From JAGOUU01 sp964609155 (GTDB taxonomy: Bacteria; Pseudomonadota; Gammaproteobacteria; JAGOUU01): 28,059 nt of DNA. Numbering within the stretch: position 1 is the stretch's first letter; each line of letters opens with the position of its first letter. Of this stretch, positions 15,558 through 23,979 are shown piece by piece. The position numbers were made by a program, and so were the translations under genes. Below the pieces are notes generated by a model. The model saw only the letters and a program-made list of their open reading frames with translations, was not told the origin of the DNA and did not search any database. The stretch is taken from NCBI GenBank assembly GCA_964609155.1, contig CAZSRF010000032.1, positions 1 through 28,059 on the forward strand, read 5' to 3'.

Positions 15558-16181
15558 ATGAAAAATGATGTTGTAATCATTGGGATAGCCGGACCGTCAG
15601 GATCTGGTAAAAGTTTGTTAGCCTCCACAATAGTTAATGAGCTAGGTTCAAGTAAAGTAGCAGTTATTTCTGAAGATTCTTATTATAAGGATTTGGGTGA
15701 CATGCCTCTCCAAGTAAGGGCTGCCCTAAACTATGATCATCCTGATTCTTTAGATCATGATTTACTTATCCAACATCTGGAGATCTTGCAATCTGGGCGT
15801 GAGGTTGCTATTCCACAATATGATCACTCATCTCATGCTAGAATGGCCGATACAAGATTAATTCAAAATAATACAATAATAGTTCTTGAGGGGATCTTGC
15901 TTTTTGTTGATCCTACTCTTCGAAACTTGATGGATATGCGAATTTTTGTGGACACACCCTTAGATATATGTTTTATAAGAAGGTTAGAACGCGATATTAT
16001 TGAACGGAAACGTAGTGTTGAGTCCATTATCAAGCAATATATTGACACAGTTCGTCCAATGTATCAGCAATTTATAGAGCCTTCCAAAAGGCATGCTGAC
16101 ATTATTGTCCCCAAAGGAGGCAAGAATAGGATTGCCATCGACATTATCAAAGCAAAATTAAATGAGTTATTAATCAAATAA
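15558..16181 (+). CDS. udk: uridine kinase
   Basis: Udk phosphorylates uridine and cytidine to UMP and CMP with ATP or GTP in pyrimidine salvage. The 207-residue protein carries the P-loop G-P-S-G-S-G-K-S (12-19), the D-S-Y-Y-K-D stretch, N-Y-D-H-P-D-S, the E-G-I-L-L segment, and a C-terminal block (P-S-K-x-x-A-D-I-I-V-P-x-G-G-x-N-x-x-A-I-D) close to the E. coli enzyme. Its stop overlaps the start of nupC (TAATG at 16179-16183), so uptake and phosphorylation of nucleosides are translationally coupled. The upstream gap holds the MITE-like element, which may affect its expression. Confidence 0.95.
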   Translation: MKNDVVIIGIAGPSGSGKSLLASTIVNELGSSKVAVISEDSYYKDLGDMPLQVRAALNYDHPDSLDHDLLIQHLEILQSGREVAIPQYDHSSHARMADTRLIQNNTIIVLEGILLFVDPTLRNLMDMRIFVDTPLDICFIRRLERDIIERKRSVESIIKQYIDTVRPMYQQFIEPSKRHADIIVPKGGKNRIAIDIIKAKLNELLIK

Positions 16182-17434
16182 TGTTAAAAATACAAGCAGT
16201 TTTAGGTTTATGTGTCTTCTTGGGGTTTTGTTGGCTGATTAGTAGTGATAGAAAAAATATTAACTATCGACAAATATTTATTGGCGTCTTTTTGCAATTT
16301 ACTATGGCTATTTTTGTTATTAATGTCAGTTGGGTGCAAACGGTCTTTAATTATTTGAACAATGGGATCATTGCTATATCAGACGCCACAAGGTATGGGA
16401 CAGCTTTTGTCTTTGGCTATCTTGGTGGTGGAGAGCTACCTTTTCTTGTAGAAAAAGGCCATGAATCTAGGTTATTTATTTTAGCTTTTCAGTCTCTTCC
16501 TGTTGTAATGGTCATGAGTGCGTTAACTTCCGTATTATTTTATTGGCAAGTTATACCTTATATAACAAAGTTTTTATCTAAAATTTTAGAGAAAACATTG
16601 GGAATTGGTGGTGCTCTTGGTCTAAGTTCTGCTTCAACAGTTTTTTTTGGTACAGATGTTGCTGCGCTGTTAGTTAAACCTCATTTGAATCATATGAGCC
16701 GCAGTGAATTATTTACCTTAATGTCTTGTGGTATGGCAACTGTAGCGAGTTCCATTATGTTGTTATACACGCAGATTTTACAACCTATTTTTAATAGTGC
16801 CGGGGTCGCGCTTGGTCATATCATTACTGCTTCTTTTATCAATGTGCCATCAGCCATTGTGGTGTCGTTAATAATGATGCCTCAAGTAGGAAAAACAACA
16901 GGGGGTCACTTAGTTATAACTGATAAACCTCATAGTACGATGGATGCAGTTACAAGAGGTGTGGGTGATGGTCTGAATATTTTACTAAATATCACTTCTA
17001 TGTTAGTGGTGCTGACAGCATTAGTTTATATTATTAATAATTGTTTATCTGTCGTTACAATTTTTGGTGACGGCCTTACGTTGCAGAAAATATTTGGTTT
17101 AATATTCTCTCCTATTGCTTGGCTAATGGGTATTCCTGCATCAGAAATTTCTATAGCTGGAAGTTTGATGGGTACTAAAGTAGTTTTGAATGAGATTTTT
17201 GCTTATCAGCAATTGGTGACACAAATGTCTAACATAAGTGCTCATACACAATTAATAATGGTTTATGCTTTATGTGGCTTTGCCAATTTTACAAGCGTTG
17301 GAATCATCATAGGCGCTCTTAGTATTCTGATCCCAGAACGTCGTTCAGAAGTAGTGAATCTAAGTTTAAAAGCAATAGTATCTGGTGCATTGGCTAATTG
17401 TATAACAGGAACAATTATAGGATTATTAACATGA
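16181..17434 (+). CDS. nupC: concentrative nucleoside transporter (CNT/NupC family)
   Basis: This 417-residue inner-membrane symporter takes up nucleosides with a cation. Family features are the N-terminal three helices, the F-V-F-G-Y-L-G-G-G motif (about 84-94), F-F-G-T-D-V-A-A in the first re-entrant region, the G-V-G-D-G-L-N-I-L segment, the N-E-I-F-A-Y motif near residue 338 and G-F-A-N-F-T-S-V-G-I in the last third. It is coupled to udk at its start and to the next small gene at its end (ATGA overlap at 17431-17434). Substrate preference (pyrimidine or broad) cannot be fixed; the udk partner favours uridine/cytidine. The gene supports scavenging of host nucleosides. Confidence 0.92.
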   Translation: MLKIQAVLGLCVFLGFCWLISSDRKNINYRQIFIGVFLQFTMAIFVINVSWVQTVFNYLNNGIIAISDATRYGTAFVFGYLGGGELPFLVEKGHESRLFILAFQSLPVVMVMSALTSVLFYWQVIPYITKFLSKILEKTLGIGGALGLSSASTVFFGTDVAALLVKPHLNHMSRSELFTLMSCGMATVASSIMLLYTQILQPIFNSAGVALGHIITASFINVPSAIVVSLIMMPQVGKTTGGHLVITDKPHSTMDAVTRGVGDGLNILLNITSMLVVLTALVYIINNCLSVVTIFGDGLTLQKIFGLIFSPIAWLMGIPASEISIAGSLMGTKVVLNEIFAYQQLVTQMSNISAHTQLIMVYALCGFANFTSVGIIIGALSILIPERRSEVVNLSLKAIVSGALANCITGTIIGLLT

Positions 17435-17910
17435 GACAGGGAATGAGAGCGAGAAAGGGAGAGGAAAAGATTTGTAAAAGCATTATCTTAATGACTTTGT
17501 TAATATGCGGACTGGGGCTATCTTATGGATCAACTCAGGAGATGGTTGGCGAGCCTGAAGGAAGTGAGAATGAATATCAGGGCTTTGCTATAGAGTGGGA
17601 AGATGGTAATTTATCGGATTTTGTCCGTCAAGTAGAGAATGCTGTTGGTTTTAATTTTAATTTAAGCTCAGTAAGCTTATTTGGGTTAAATTCAGATTCG
17701 AGTAAAGATACTAGTGTTGATCCTCATAGTTATCATAGAACGGATCTTGCTGTAGCAGATACTACAGACACTAGTAGTGTAAGCGTAAAAGATGATCATA
17801 GTTATCAAAAAGAAACACCTGATTCTACTGATTCTCTTTATGCTACAGAGACTCAACAAGATTGGCGAGAGACTCGTAAATGGTGGCAGCGTGGTGGGCC
17901 GGTATTGTAA
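17431..17910 (+). CDS. small exported protein with a possible STN-like segment, unknown function
   Basis: This 159-residue protein is not recognised. The ATG at 17431 overlaps the nupC stop (ATGA) and has AGGA eight bases upstream; an alternative ATG lies at 17443. A basic N-terminus and hydrophobic stretch (about 16-33) indicate export or anchoring. Residues about 50-80 have the pattern of a short STN/secretin N-domain (F-x-I-x-x-x-x-x-x-L-x-D-F-V-R-Q-V-E-N-x-x-G-F-N-F), but this is only a resemblance. The next 60 residues are Asp/Ser/Thr-rich with two related segments (D-P-H-S-Y-H and D-D-H-S-Y-Q), and the C-terminus is basic and Trp-rich (W-R-E-T-R-K-W-W-Q-R). It converges on the pilin-like gene 27 bases away. 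Confidence 0.75.
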   Translation: MRQGMRARKGEEKICKSIILMTLLICGLGLSYGSTQEMVGEPEGSENEYQGFAIEWEDGNLSDFVRQVENAVGFNFNLSSVSLFGLNSDSSKDTSVDPHSYHRTDLAVADTTDTSSVSVKDDHSYQKETPDSTDSLYATETQQDWRETRKWWQRGGPVL

Positions 17911-17937
17911 TGTTTAGATAGGATATTTAACAATAAA

Positions 17938-18498
17938 CTAAATTAAATTTTCATTATCCACAAAATCCATGTCTGCTTCTGGAAGTAAGGGGTGAGAATC
18001 TTTTGTTTGAATTTTTTGCTCAGAATCATCAGGCTTGGTAGCCTTACTATAATTAACGTTAGGTTGCAAACAATCGCTGGGTTTGTACTTATCTTCTAAA
18101 GAACCGCCGTTACAATTCCAAGAAATAATTCCATTATTAACTCTAGGTTCTAAAATTAATGTCTTGTCTTCAAGAAGGGCAGATTGCTTACTTTTGGTAA
18201 ATGTTAAAACAATATCCCCAAAATCATTTATTTTTAATTCAGAGATAATAGAATTTTTGAATCTTTCGCTTTCTGGTATATGAGCTTGTGAGTTACTTGT
18301 AGGGAGCACGCCATGTATTTGATAATACTGTTGTATAGCTTCTTGACTGGCTGATGATAATCTAATAGCTTCTGAAACTTGTTCGCGGTTTAGTTCTTGC
18401 TGATGCACGGAAAACAAAATTCCACCCACAGCGGCTAGGGATAACGCTGTCTCTATTAATGTAAATCCTTGATATTTGAGAAATTTAAACCTACTCAT
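17938..18498 (-). CDS. type IV pilin-like protein (prepilin)
   Basis: This is a 186-residue prepilin. The open frame extends to 18606, but the ATG at 18498 gives the standard short basic leader, cut by prepilin peptidase at G11/F12 before F-T-L-I-E, with the conserved Glu at mature position 5 (E16). A hydrophobic helix of about 20 residues follows. The C-terminal part has the disulfide-type pattern W-N-C-N-G-G to S-D-C near a K-Y-K-P block, as in PilA/PilE major-type pilins. Unusually, about 40 acidic residues extend past the second Cys. No assembly gene is nearby, so it may be a minor pilin or pseudopilin whose machinery is encoded elsewhere. The gene faces away from ubiC. Confidence 0.88.
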   Translation of the reverse strand: MSRFKFLKYQGFTLIETALSLAAVGGILFSVHQQELNREQVSEAIRLSSASQEAIQQYYQIHGVLPTSNSQAHIPESERFKNSIISELKINDFGDIVLTFTKSKQSALLEDKTLILEPRVNNGIISWNCNGGSLEDKYKPSDCLQPNVNYSKATKPDDSEQKIQTKDSHPLLPEADMDFVDNENLI

Positions 18499-18681
18499 AA
18501 TTGTATTATAATTGTCATTTACCATACTTATAAGTATAGCATATAAGACCGATAAATTTTGTTTATATCTAAATTTTTTCTTAATTTTTTTCTTATTGAA
18601 ATTCAACGTGTTACAGAGGGTACTTACAAGTATTTTTTGTTAAGGTATAATTGCTCAGTAATGATTGGGTTAGTATTATTT

Positions 18682-19287
18682 ATGCAACATGTTATTAAAA
18701 AATGGAAGAAAGACCTAAAAGATTTAAAAAGTAGTGAAATACTTGCTAATGTCACTCAAGAATGCGTAACTTACACCGGTTACCTGACCAAAGTATTGCA
18801 AGACAGGGTTGTTCCACTTTCAGTTGATTTAAGTGTTTTGTACCAAAATTCCAATGAGAGAATAATAACAATGATGGTTGTTAAAAAACCATGGACGTAT
18901 GCTCATAGTTATTTCACAATGGCTGGGTGTAATTATTTCGGAGATGATTTAGTCAAACTCGGTAATAGTACTTTAGGCAATCTCATAGAGAAAAGACAGC
19001 ATCACGATCATGTTACACGCACAAATTTTGAGTATGCAGATGGAATAGAGAACTTAGATTTACTGAAAGAATATCTGGATACTGTTTATTTAACTTTAGA
19101 GTCTCGAGAGCCCAGCAATAAAATAATTTTAGGCTGTATTATAAATCGTCTAAAATCACTCAGTAATCTTGATAATTGTATTATTCGCAGATCTTCCTTT
19201 TTACTTAATGATAAAATACCCTTGCTGACTTTGTATGAAACATTTTTACCAGATTTAATTCATGAGTTTAATAACACTGGGTTCTAA
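18682..19287 (+). CDS. ubiC: chorismate lyase (chorismate to 4-hydroxybenzoate), with an insertion
   Basis: UbiC makes 4-hydroxybenzoate and pyruvate from chorismate, the first committed step of ubiquinone synthesis. From the ATG at 18682 the protein has 201 residues and aligns without gaps to the E. coli N-terminus (L-T-K at 35-37); 18661 is an alternative start and the frame is open to 18559. Catalytic residues are kept: R60, exactly 11 residues before the P-W pair as R76 is in E. coli, and E186 in Y-E-T-F-L-P (E155). Also present are K-L-G-x-x-x-L-G (92-99) and R-R-S near 160. About 35-40 extra residues lie between positions 115 and 155. It overlaps ubiA by 26 bases, the usual ubiCA order. 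Confidence 0.82.
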   Translation: MQHVIKKWKKDLKDLKSSEILANVTQECVTYTGYLTKVLQDRVVPLSVDLSVLYQNSNERIITMMVVKKPWTYAHSYFTMAGCNYFGDDLVKLGNSTLGNLIEKRQHHDHVTRTNFEYADGIENLDLLKEYLDTVYLTLESREPSNKIILGCIINRLKSLSNLDNCIIRRSSFLLNDKIPLLTLYETFLPDLIHEFNNTGF

Positions 19288-20131
19288 TATAATAAAATTA
19301 ATTCGTTTAGATAAGCCGATAGGTATTATTTTATTGCTTTGGCCAACACTATGGGCATTATGGCTTGCTGGAGAAGGTTCACCTGCTCTACCGGTTGTGA
19401 TTGTATTTATACTGGGAGTGTTTTTAATGCGTTCAGTTGGGTGTATTATTAACGATATAGCTGATAGAAATTTTGATGCTTGTGTTGCAAGAACTAAAGA
19501 TAGACCATTGGTCAATATAGATAAAAATAAAAAAATTTCTGTTACACAGGCAAGTATCTTAGCGATTTCACTGAGTGCATTAGCCTTTTTGTTATTATTA
19601 ACATTGCAAAATAGCAAACTCATTGGGCATGCTTGTATGGCTTTATTTTTAGCAAGCATCTACCCTTTGTGTAAAAGATTTATAGCTTGTCCGCAGTTTG
19701 TTTTAGGGCTTGCTTTTGGATATTCTATTCCAATGGCCTTTGTGGCTTTAAATAAAGAATTAGGGTTGATTACATGGTTGCTTTATAGTACTAATATTTT
19801 TCTAACGATTATTTACGATAGCTTTTATGCTATGGCAGATAGGCAAGATGACCTAAAGATAGGTATTAAGTCATCTGTAATATGGTTTGGAAAATATGAC
19901 TTAATAATCATTGGCATGTTACAATGTGCAGTGTTGTTACACCTAGTGATTATAAGTGAGCTCTTAAATTTTAAGAATTTTTATTATGGTATTAGTTTGG
20001 TATTATTATTATTTATTTATCAGATAAAATTAGCAAGTTGTAGACAGCCGGATAAATGTCTGAAGGCATTTAAAAATAACGGGTTGGTTGGTTTGATAAT
20101 CTTTCTAGGCTTTTTTTTAGAGTATATGTGA
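19262..20131 (+). CDS. ubiA: 4-hydroxybenzoate polyprenyltransferase
   Basis: UbiA attaches the polyprenyl chain to 4-hydroxybenzoate in the inner membrane. The 289-residue protein is made of hydrophobic helices with the first Asp-rich motif N-D-I-A-D-R-N-F-D (64-72), the adjacent R-T-K-D-R-P-L, and the second Asp-rich motif Y-D-x-x-Y-A-M-A-D-R-Q-D-D in the C-terminal half. The start R-L-D-K-P-I-G and L-L-L-W-P-T-L-W-A-L-W match the E. coli type. It overlaps ubiC and lies seven bases before pgk, so the respiratory quinone and glycolysis genes appear to share one transcript. Confidence 0.95.
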   Translation: MSLITLGSNIIKLIRLDKPIGIILLLWPTLWALWLAGEGSPALPVVIVFILGVFLMRSVGCIINDIADRNFDACVARTKDRPLVNIDKNKKISVTQASILAISLSALAFLLLLTLQNSKLIGHACMALFLASIYPLCKRFIACPQFVLGLAFGYSIPMAFVALNKELGLITWLLYSTNIFLTIIYDSFYAMADRQDDLKIGIKSSVIWFGKYDLIIIGMLQCAVLLHLVIISELLNFKNFYYGISLVLLLFIYQIKLASCRQPDKCLKAFKNNGLVGLIIFLGFFLEYM

Positions 20132-20138
20132 GCATAAA

Positions 20139-21350
20139 ATGTCTATACAAGCAATATATGATATTGATTTAAAGCATAAAGTAGTTATGATTCGCGAGGA
20201 TTTTAATGTACCCTTAAAAGACGGGCGTGTTGTAAACGATAAGAGAATTTTAGCTGCACTTCCTACTCTGCGATATGCTTTAGAGCAAGAAGCCCAGATT
20301 ATATTAGTTTCACATTTAGGTCGTCCCAAAGAAGAAGACATAAATAAACCTGAGTTTTCTTTGGCTCCTGTGGCAGATATTTTAGGAAATTACTTGCAAC
20401 GTAAAATTGTTTTAGTAAAAGACTGGCAAGAGGGTTTTAATATTAACAATTATGATCCTGACGATGTTCTCTTATTTGAAAATATTAGGTTTTGTACGGG
20501 TGAAGAAAATAATGATCCAATTTTATCAAAAAAATTGGCTAGTATTTGTAATGTATTTGTAATGGATGCTTTTGCTTGTAGCCATCGAAAACAAGCGTCT
20601 ACTTATGGTGTTATGGAATATGTAGAGACTGCCTGCGCAGGTCCTTTGCTGTTAGCGGAATTAGATGCTCTGCAAAAAGCATTACAAACACCTGCTCGGC
20701 CATTAGTTGCGATTGTAGGGGGAGCAAAAGTTTCCACAAAATTAAGTGTTTTGTTAAATTTATCCAAAAGAGTTGATAAATTAATTGTTGGAGGCGGTAT
20801 AGCCAATACTTTTATTGCTGCCGCTGGGTTGTCGGTTGGTAAGTCACTTTATGAAGCTTCACAATTAACAATTGCGCGAACTCTATTAGACGAAATGCAT
20901 GCTCGTGGGACACCTATTTTAATGCCGGTTGATGTTGTAGTTTCAAAAGATGAGTTATCTGATAATGCACGTGCTCAAGTCAAACCTATCAATAGATTAG
21001 AAGAAGACGATAAGATTTTAGATATGGGTCCTGACACGAATAAAATGCTATGTAAAGAGTTAGCTGGAGCAGGGACTATTTTATGGAATGGCCCTATAGG
21101 TGTTTTTGAGTTTGAGCAGTTTGCAGCAGGAACAAAAGCCATTGCTTTAGCTGTTGCACAGAGTAAGGCATTTTCATTAGCAGGCGGTGGAGATACACTA
21201 GCTGCAATAGATAAATTTGGAATTGCTGATAATTTAAGTTACATCTCAACGGGTGGTGGTGCTTTTCTGGAATTTGTGGAAGGTAAGAAATTACCAGCTA
21301 TATCAATACTTGAACAAAGAGCCAAAAACCATATTATTCTTAATTCTTAA
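20139..21350 (+). CDS. pgk: phosphoglycerate kinase
   Basis: Pgk interconverts 1,3-bisphosphoglycerate plus ADP and 3-phosphoglycerate plus ATP. The 403-residue protein has the N-terminal substrate site D-F-N-V-P (21-25), S-H-L-G-R-P, the D-A-F-A-C-S-H-R block, G-G-A-K-V-S-T-K, the N-G-P-I-G-V-F-E-F nucleotide region and the C-terminal G-G-G-D-T-L-A-A-I. It lies seven bases after ubiA and only three bases before pyk. gap, often the upstream partner in this cluster, is not present; ubiCA takes its place. Confidence 0.96.
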   Translation: MSIQAIYDIDLKHKVVMIREDFNVPLKDGRVVNDKRILAALPTLRYALEQEAQIILVSHLGRPKEEDINKPEFSLAPVADILGNYLQRKIVLVKDWQEGFNINNYDPDDVLLFENIRFCTGEENNDPILSKKLASICNVFVMDAFACSHRKQASTYGVMEYVETACAGPLLLAELDALQKALQTPARPLVAIVGGAKVSTKLSVLLNLSKRVDKLIVGGGIANTFIAAAGLSVGKSLYEASQLTIARTLLDEMHARGTPILMPVDVVVSKDELSDNARAQVKPINRLEEDDKILDMGPDTNKMLCKELAGAGTILWNGPIGVFEFEQFAAGTKAIALAVAQSKAFSLAGGGDTLAAIDKFGIADNLSYISTGGGAFLEFVEGKKLPAISILEQRAKNHIILNS

Positions 21351-21353
21351 AAT

Positions 21354-22799
21354 ATGCCAAGACGTACTAAAATTGTTGCAACATTGGGTCCTGCCACGGA
21401 TGATATAATTCTGTTAACATCAGTATTAAAGGCAGGAGTTGATGTGGCACGAATCAATTGTTCACACGGCTTCGAAGATTTGGAGCGTAGAATTAAATTA
21501 GTTCGTGAAGTGTGTAAAAAAAATGATTTAGACGTAGCTATATTATTAGATCTCCAAGGACCAAAGATTAGAATAGGGAAATTTAAAAATGGCTTTGTTA
21601 CATTAAATAAAAACGCGAATTTTGTTATAGATCCTTTGTTCTCAGAAAATGATGGAGATGACACGTGTGTAAGTACAAACTATAAAAACCTACCCCAAGA
21701 TCTAAAAATAGGTGATGTATTATTATTAGATGATGGCAAAATTAGTCTTAGGGTAGTAAATATAGTTCCCGAGAATGCTAAAAACAGCAAAGTACATTGT
21801 CAAGTAATTGATGGTGGTTTGCTAAAGAATAACAAAGGCCTTAACATCCTTGGAGGTGGTTTAAGTGCCGAAAGTTTGACAGAAAAAGACAAACAAGATC
21901 TTAAATTGGCGGCCAAATACGAAGTAGATTATATTGCTCTTTCTTTTGTTCGTAATAAATTTGATATTCTAGCTACACGAAAGATACTAGAACAAGAAAA
22001 ATATCAACCAAGCATTATTGCTAAAATAGAACGCTCAGATGCTCTAAAAAATCTAGATGAAATTATCATCGCTTCTGATGGCGTTATGGTAGCCAGAGGT
22101 GATTTAGGTGTTGAGATAGGGATAGCAGAGTTACCATCAGTACAAAAACATATAATCAATCAAGCTCGTATTTTGGATAAGCCTGTGATTACAGCGACCC
22201 AAATGATGGAGTCTATGATTGAGAATAATCTGCCTACCAGAGCAGAAGTATTTGATGTCGCTAATGCAGTTATAGATGGTACAGATGCTGTCATGTTATC
22301 AGCAGAGACGGCAGCTGGCAAATATCCCTTAGAAGTTGTCCAAGAAATGGCTAAAATTTGTGAAGGGGCAGAACAACACCACTCAACTCGTGTGTCTGGA
22401 CATAGAGTAGAATGTACCTTTAAAAGAACAGATGAAGCAGTGGCTATGGCTGCTATGTATGTAGCTAATCATTTAGATGTTAAAGCAATTATAGCGTTAA
22501 CAGAATCAGGGGCTACACCATTGTGGATGTCACGTATTCGTACAGCTATACCGATATATGCCCTCACAAGATTTGAAAAAACATTTTACAAAATGAAACT
22601 ATATAGAGGCGTTTACCCAATTAGATTTGATGTGACTTTACAGCAACGTGAATGTGTTAATCGTAATGCTATTGAGGAGTTGGTTAAGCAAAATCTTCTT
22701 GCGCAGGGTGATTGGGTTGTAATGGCACGAGGAGATTTTTTAGGCGTCACTGGTGGTTGTAATACATTGAAGATTTTGCGAGTCGGCGATGTTAATTAA
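21354..22799 (+). CDS. pyk: pyruvate kinase
   Basis: Pyk transfers phosphate from phosphoenolpyruvate to ADP. The 481-residue protein shows R-R-T-K-I-V-A-T-L-G-P-A at the start, the active-site R33 with N35/S37/H38, the D-L-Q-G-P-K-I-R-I-G strand (66-75), metal ligands E226 (in A-K-I-E-R) and D250 (in R-G-D-L-G-V-E), and T-A-T-Q-M-M-E-S-M. The C-terminal regulatory domain is complete. It starts three bases after pgk and ends 57 bases before fba. Confidence 0.96.
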   Translation: MPRRTKIVATLGPATDDIILLTSVLKAGVDVARINCSHGFEDLERRIKLVREVCKKNDLDVAILLDLQGPKIRIGKFKNGFVTLNKNANFVIDPLFSENDGDDTCVSTNYKNLPQDLKIGDVLLLDDGKISLRVVNIVPENAKNSKVHCQVIDGGLLKNNKGLNILGGGLSAESLTEKDKQDLKLAAKYEVDYIALSFVRNKFDILATRKILEQEKYQPSIIAKIERSDALKNLDEIIIASDGVMVARGDLGVEIGIAELPSVQKHIINQARILDKPVITATQMMESMIENNLPTRAEVFDVANAVIDGTDAVMLSAETAAGKYPLEVVQEMAKICEGAEQHHSTRVSGHRVECTFKRTDEAVAMAAMYVANHLDVKAIIALTESGATPLWMSRIRTAIPIYALTRFEKTFYKMKLYRGVYPIRFDVTLQQRECVNRNAIEELVKQNLLAQGDWVVMARGDFLGVTGGCNTLKILRVGDVN

Positions 22800-22820
22800 C
22801 GATGAACAATATAAATAAAT

Positions 22821-22850
22821 TAAGATACTAAGATATTAAGATACTAGGAG
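22821..22850 (+). repeat. 8-bp tandem repeat (3 copies) and strong ribosome site before fba
   Basis: TAAGATAC, TAAGATAT, TAAGATAC run head to tail at 22821-22844, followed at 22846-22850 by AGGAG, six bases before the aldolase ATG. Copy-number slippage could alter the pyk-fba spacing, though the repeat is short. This Shine-Dalgarno site is one of the best in the window. Confidence 0.6.
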
Positions 22851-22856
22851 TAAAAA

Positions 22857-23924
22857 ATGGCTCTAATTACGTTACGACAATTGTTGGATCATGCTGCTGA
22901 AAATAATTATGGAGTCCCAGCATTTAATGTCAATAACCTGGAACAAATGCGTGCTATTATGCTTGCTGCACAAGAAACAAGAAGTCCAGTTATTGTTCAA
23001 GCATCTGCAGGTGCAAGAAAATATGCAGGTCCAAGATTTTTAAAATACCTGATTATTGCGGCTGTGGAAGAATTCCCGGATATACCTGTTTGTATGCATC
23101 AAGATCATGGTGCATCTCCATCAGTATGCCAACAGTCTATTCAACTTGGTTTCACCTCTGTCATGATGGATGGTTCTTTAGAAGAAGATATGAAGACGCC
23201 ATCTAATTATGAGTATAATATGGCTACTACAAGACGAGCTGTAGAGATGGCACATGCTTGTGGGGTATCTGTTGAAGGTGAGCTAGGTTGTTTAGGCTCA
23301 CTTGAAACAATGAAGGCTGATAAAGAAGATGGTTCTGGTGCTGACGGAGTTTTGTCTAAAGAGCAATTATTGACAGATCCAGAGCAAGCAGCAGACTTTG
23401 TTAAAAACACTAAAGTAGATGCGTTAGCTATTGCTATAGGCACTAGCCATGGTGCCTATAAATTTACCAGACCACCTACAGGTGATATTTTAGCTATAGA
23501 CAGAATTAAGCAAATTAATAAACGCATTCCTAATACTCATTTGGTGATGCATGGTTCCTCTTCGGTCCCACAAGACTGGTTAAGAATCATTAATAATTAT
23601 GGGGGTGATATGGGTACAACCTATGGCGTGCCTGTGGAAGAAATCCAAGAAGGTATCAAACATGGGGTTCGTAAGGTAAATATAGACACAGACTTGCGAA
23701 TGGCTAGTACCGGTGCTATTAGAAAGTTTTTAGCAGAATACCCAGCAGAATTCGATCCACGTAAATATCTTGTAACAGCAACCAAGGCTATGATGGAAAT
23801 TTGTAAGGCGCGTTATTTAGCTTTTGGCACAGAAGGTCAAGCGGATAAAATTAAACCATTATTATTAGAAGACATGGCCACTCTTTATGCAAAAGGCAAA
23901 TTAGATCCTGTTGTTGTAAAATAG
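22857..23924 (+). CDS. fba: class II fructose-bisphosphate aldolase (Calvin-type subfamily)
   Basis: This zinc aldolase interconverts fructose-1,6-bisphosphate and dihydroxyacetone phosphate plus glyceraldehyde-3-phosphate. The 355-residue length and overall sequence are those of the Calvin-cycle-type class II enzymes used by many gammaproteobacteria. Visible are H81-Q-D83-H84 (catalytic Asp and zinc His), G-E142-L-G-C-L-G, G-T-S-H198-G, the H-G-S-S-S-V-P stretch and N-I-D-T-D-L-R-M-A near the C-terminal third. It has its own strong ribosome site and is the last gene of the ubiC-ubiA-pgk-pyk-fba run. Confidence 0.96.
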   Translation: MALITLRQLLDHAAENNYGVPAFNVNNLEQMRAIMLAAQETRSPVIVQASAGARKYAGPRFLKYLIIAAVEEFPDIPVCMHQDHGASPSVCQQSIQLGFTSVMMDGSLEEDMKTPSNYEYNMATTRRAVEMAHACGVSVEGELGCLGSLETMKADKEDGSGADGVLSKEQLLTDPEQAADFVKNTKVDALAIAIGTSHGAYKFTRPPTGDILAIDRIKQINKRIPNTHLVMHGSSSVPQDWLRIINNYGGDMGTTYGVPVEEIQEGIKHGVRKVNIDTDLRMASTGAIRKFLAEYPAEFDPRKYLVTATKAMMEICKARYLAFGTEGQADKIKPLLLEDMATLYAKGKLDPVVVK

Positions 23925-23979
23925 TTATTAAATATTGCTATATAATTAGTAGTATTAGGTAATTAAAAAGGGATTGTTA

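Noticed and set aside
15422..15628. 68-codon minus-strand open frame
   Set aside because: It spans the MITE-like element and the start of udk in the wrong strand, with no protein-like features.
19255..19659. 134-codon minus-strand open frame opposite ubiA
   Set aside because: Shadow of a strongly conserved gene.
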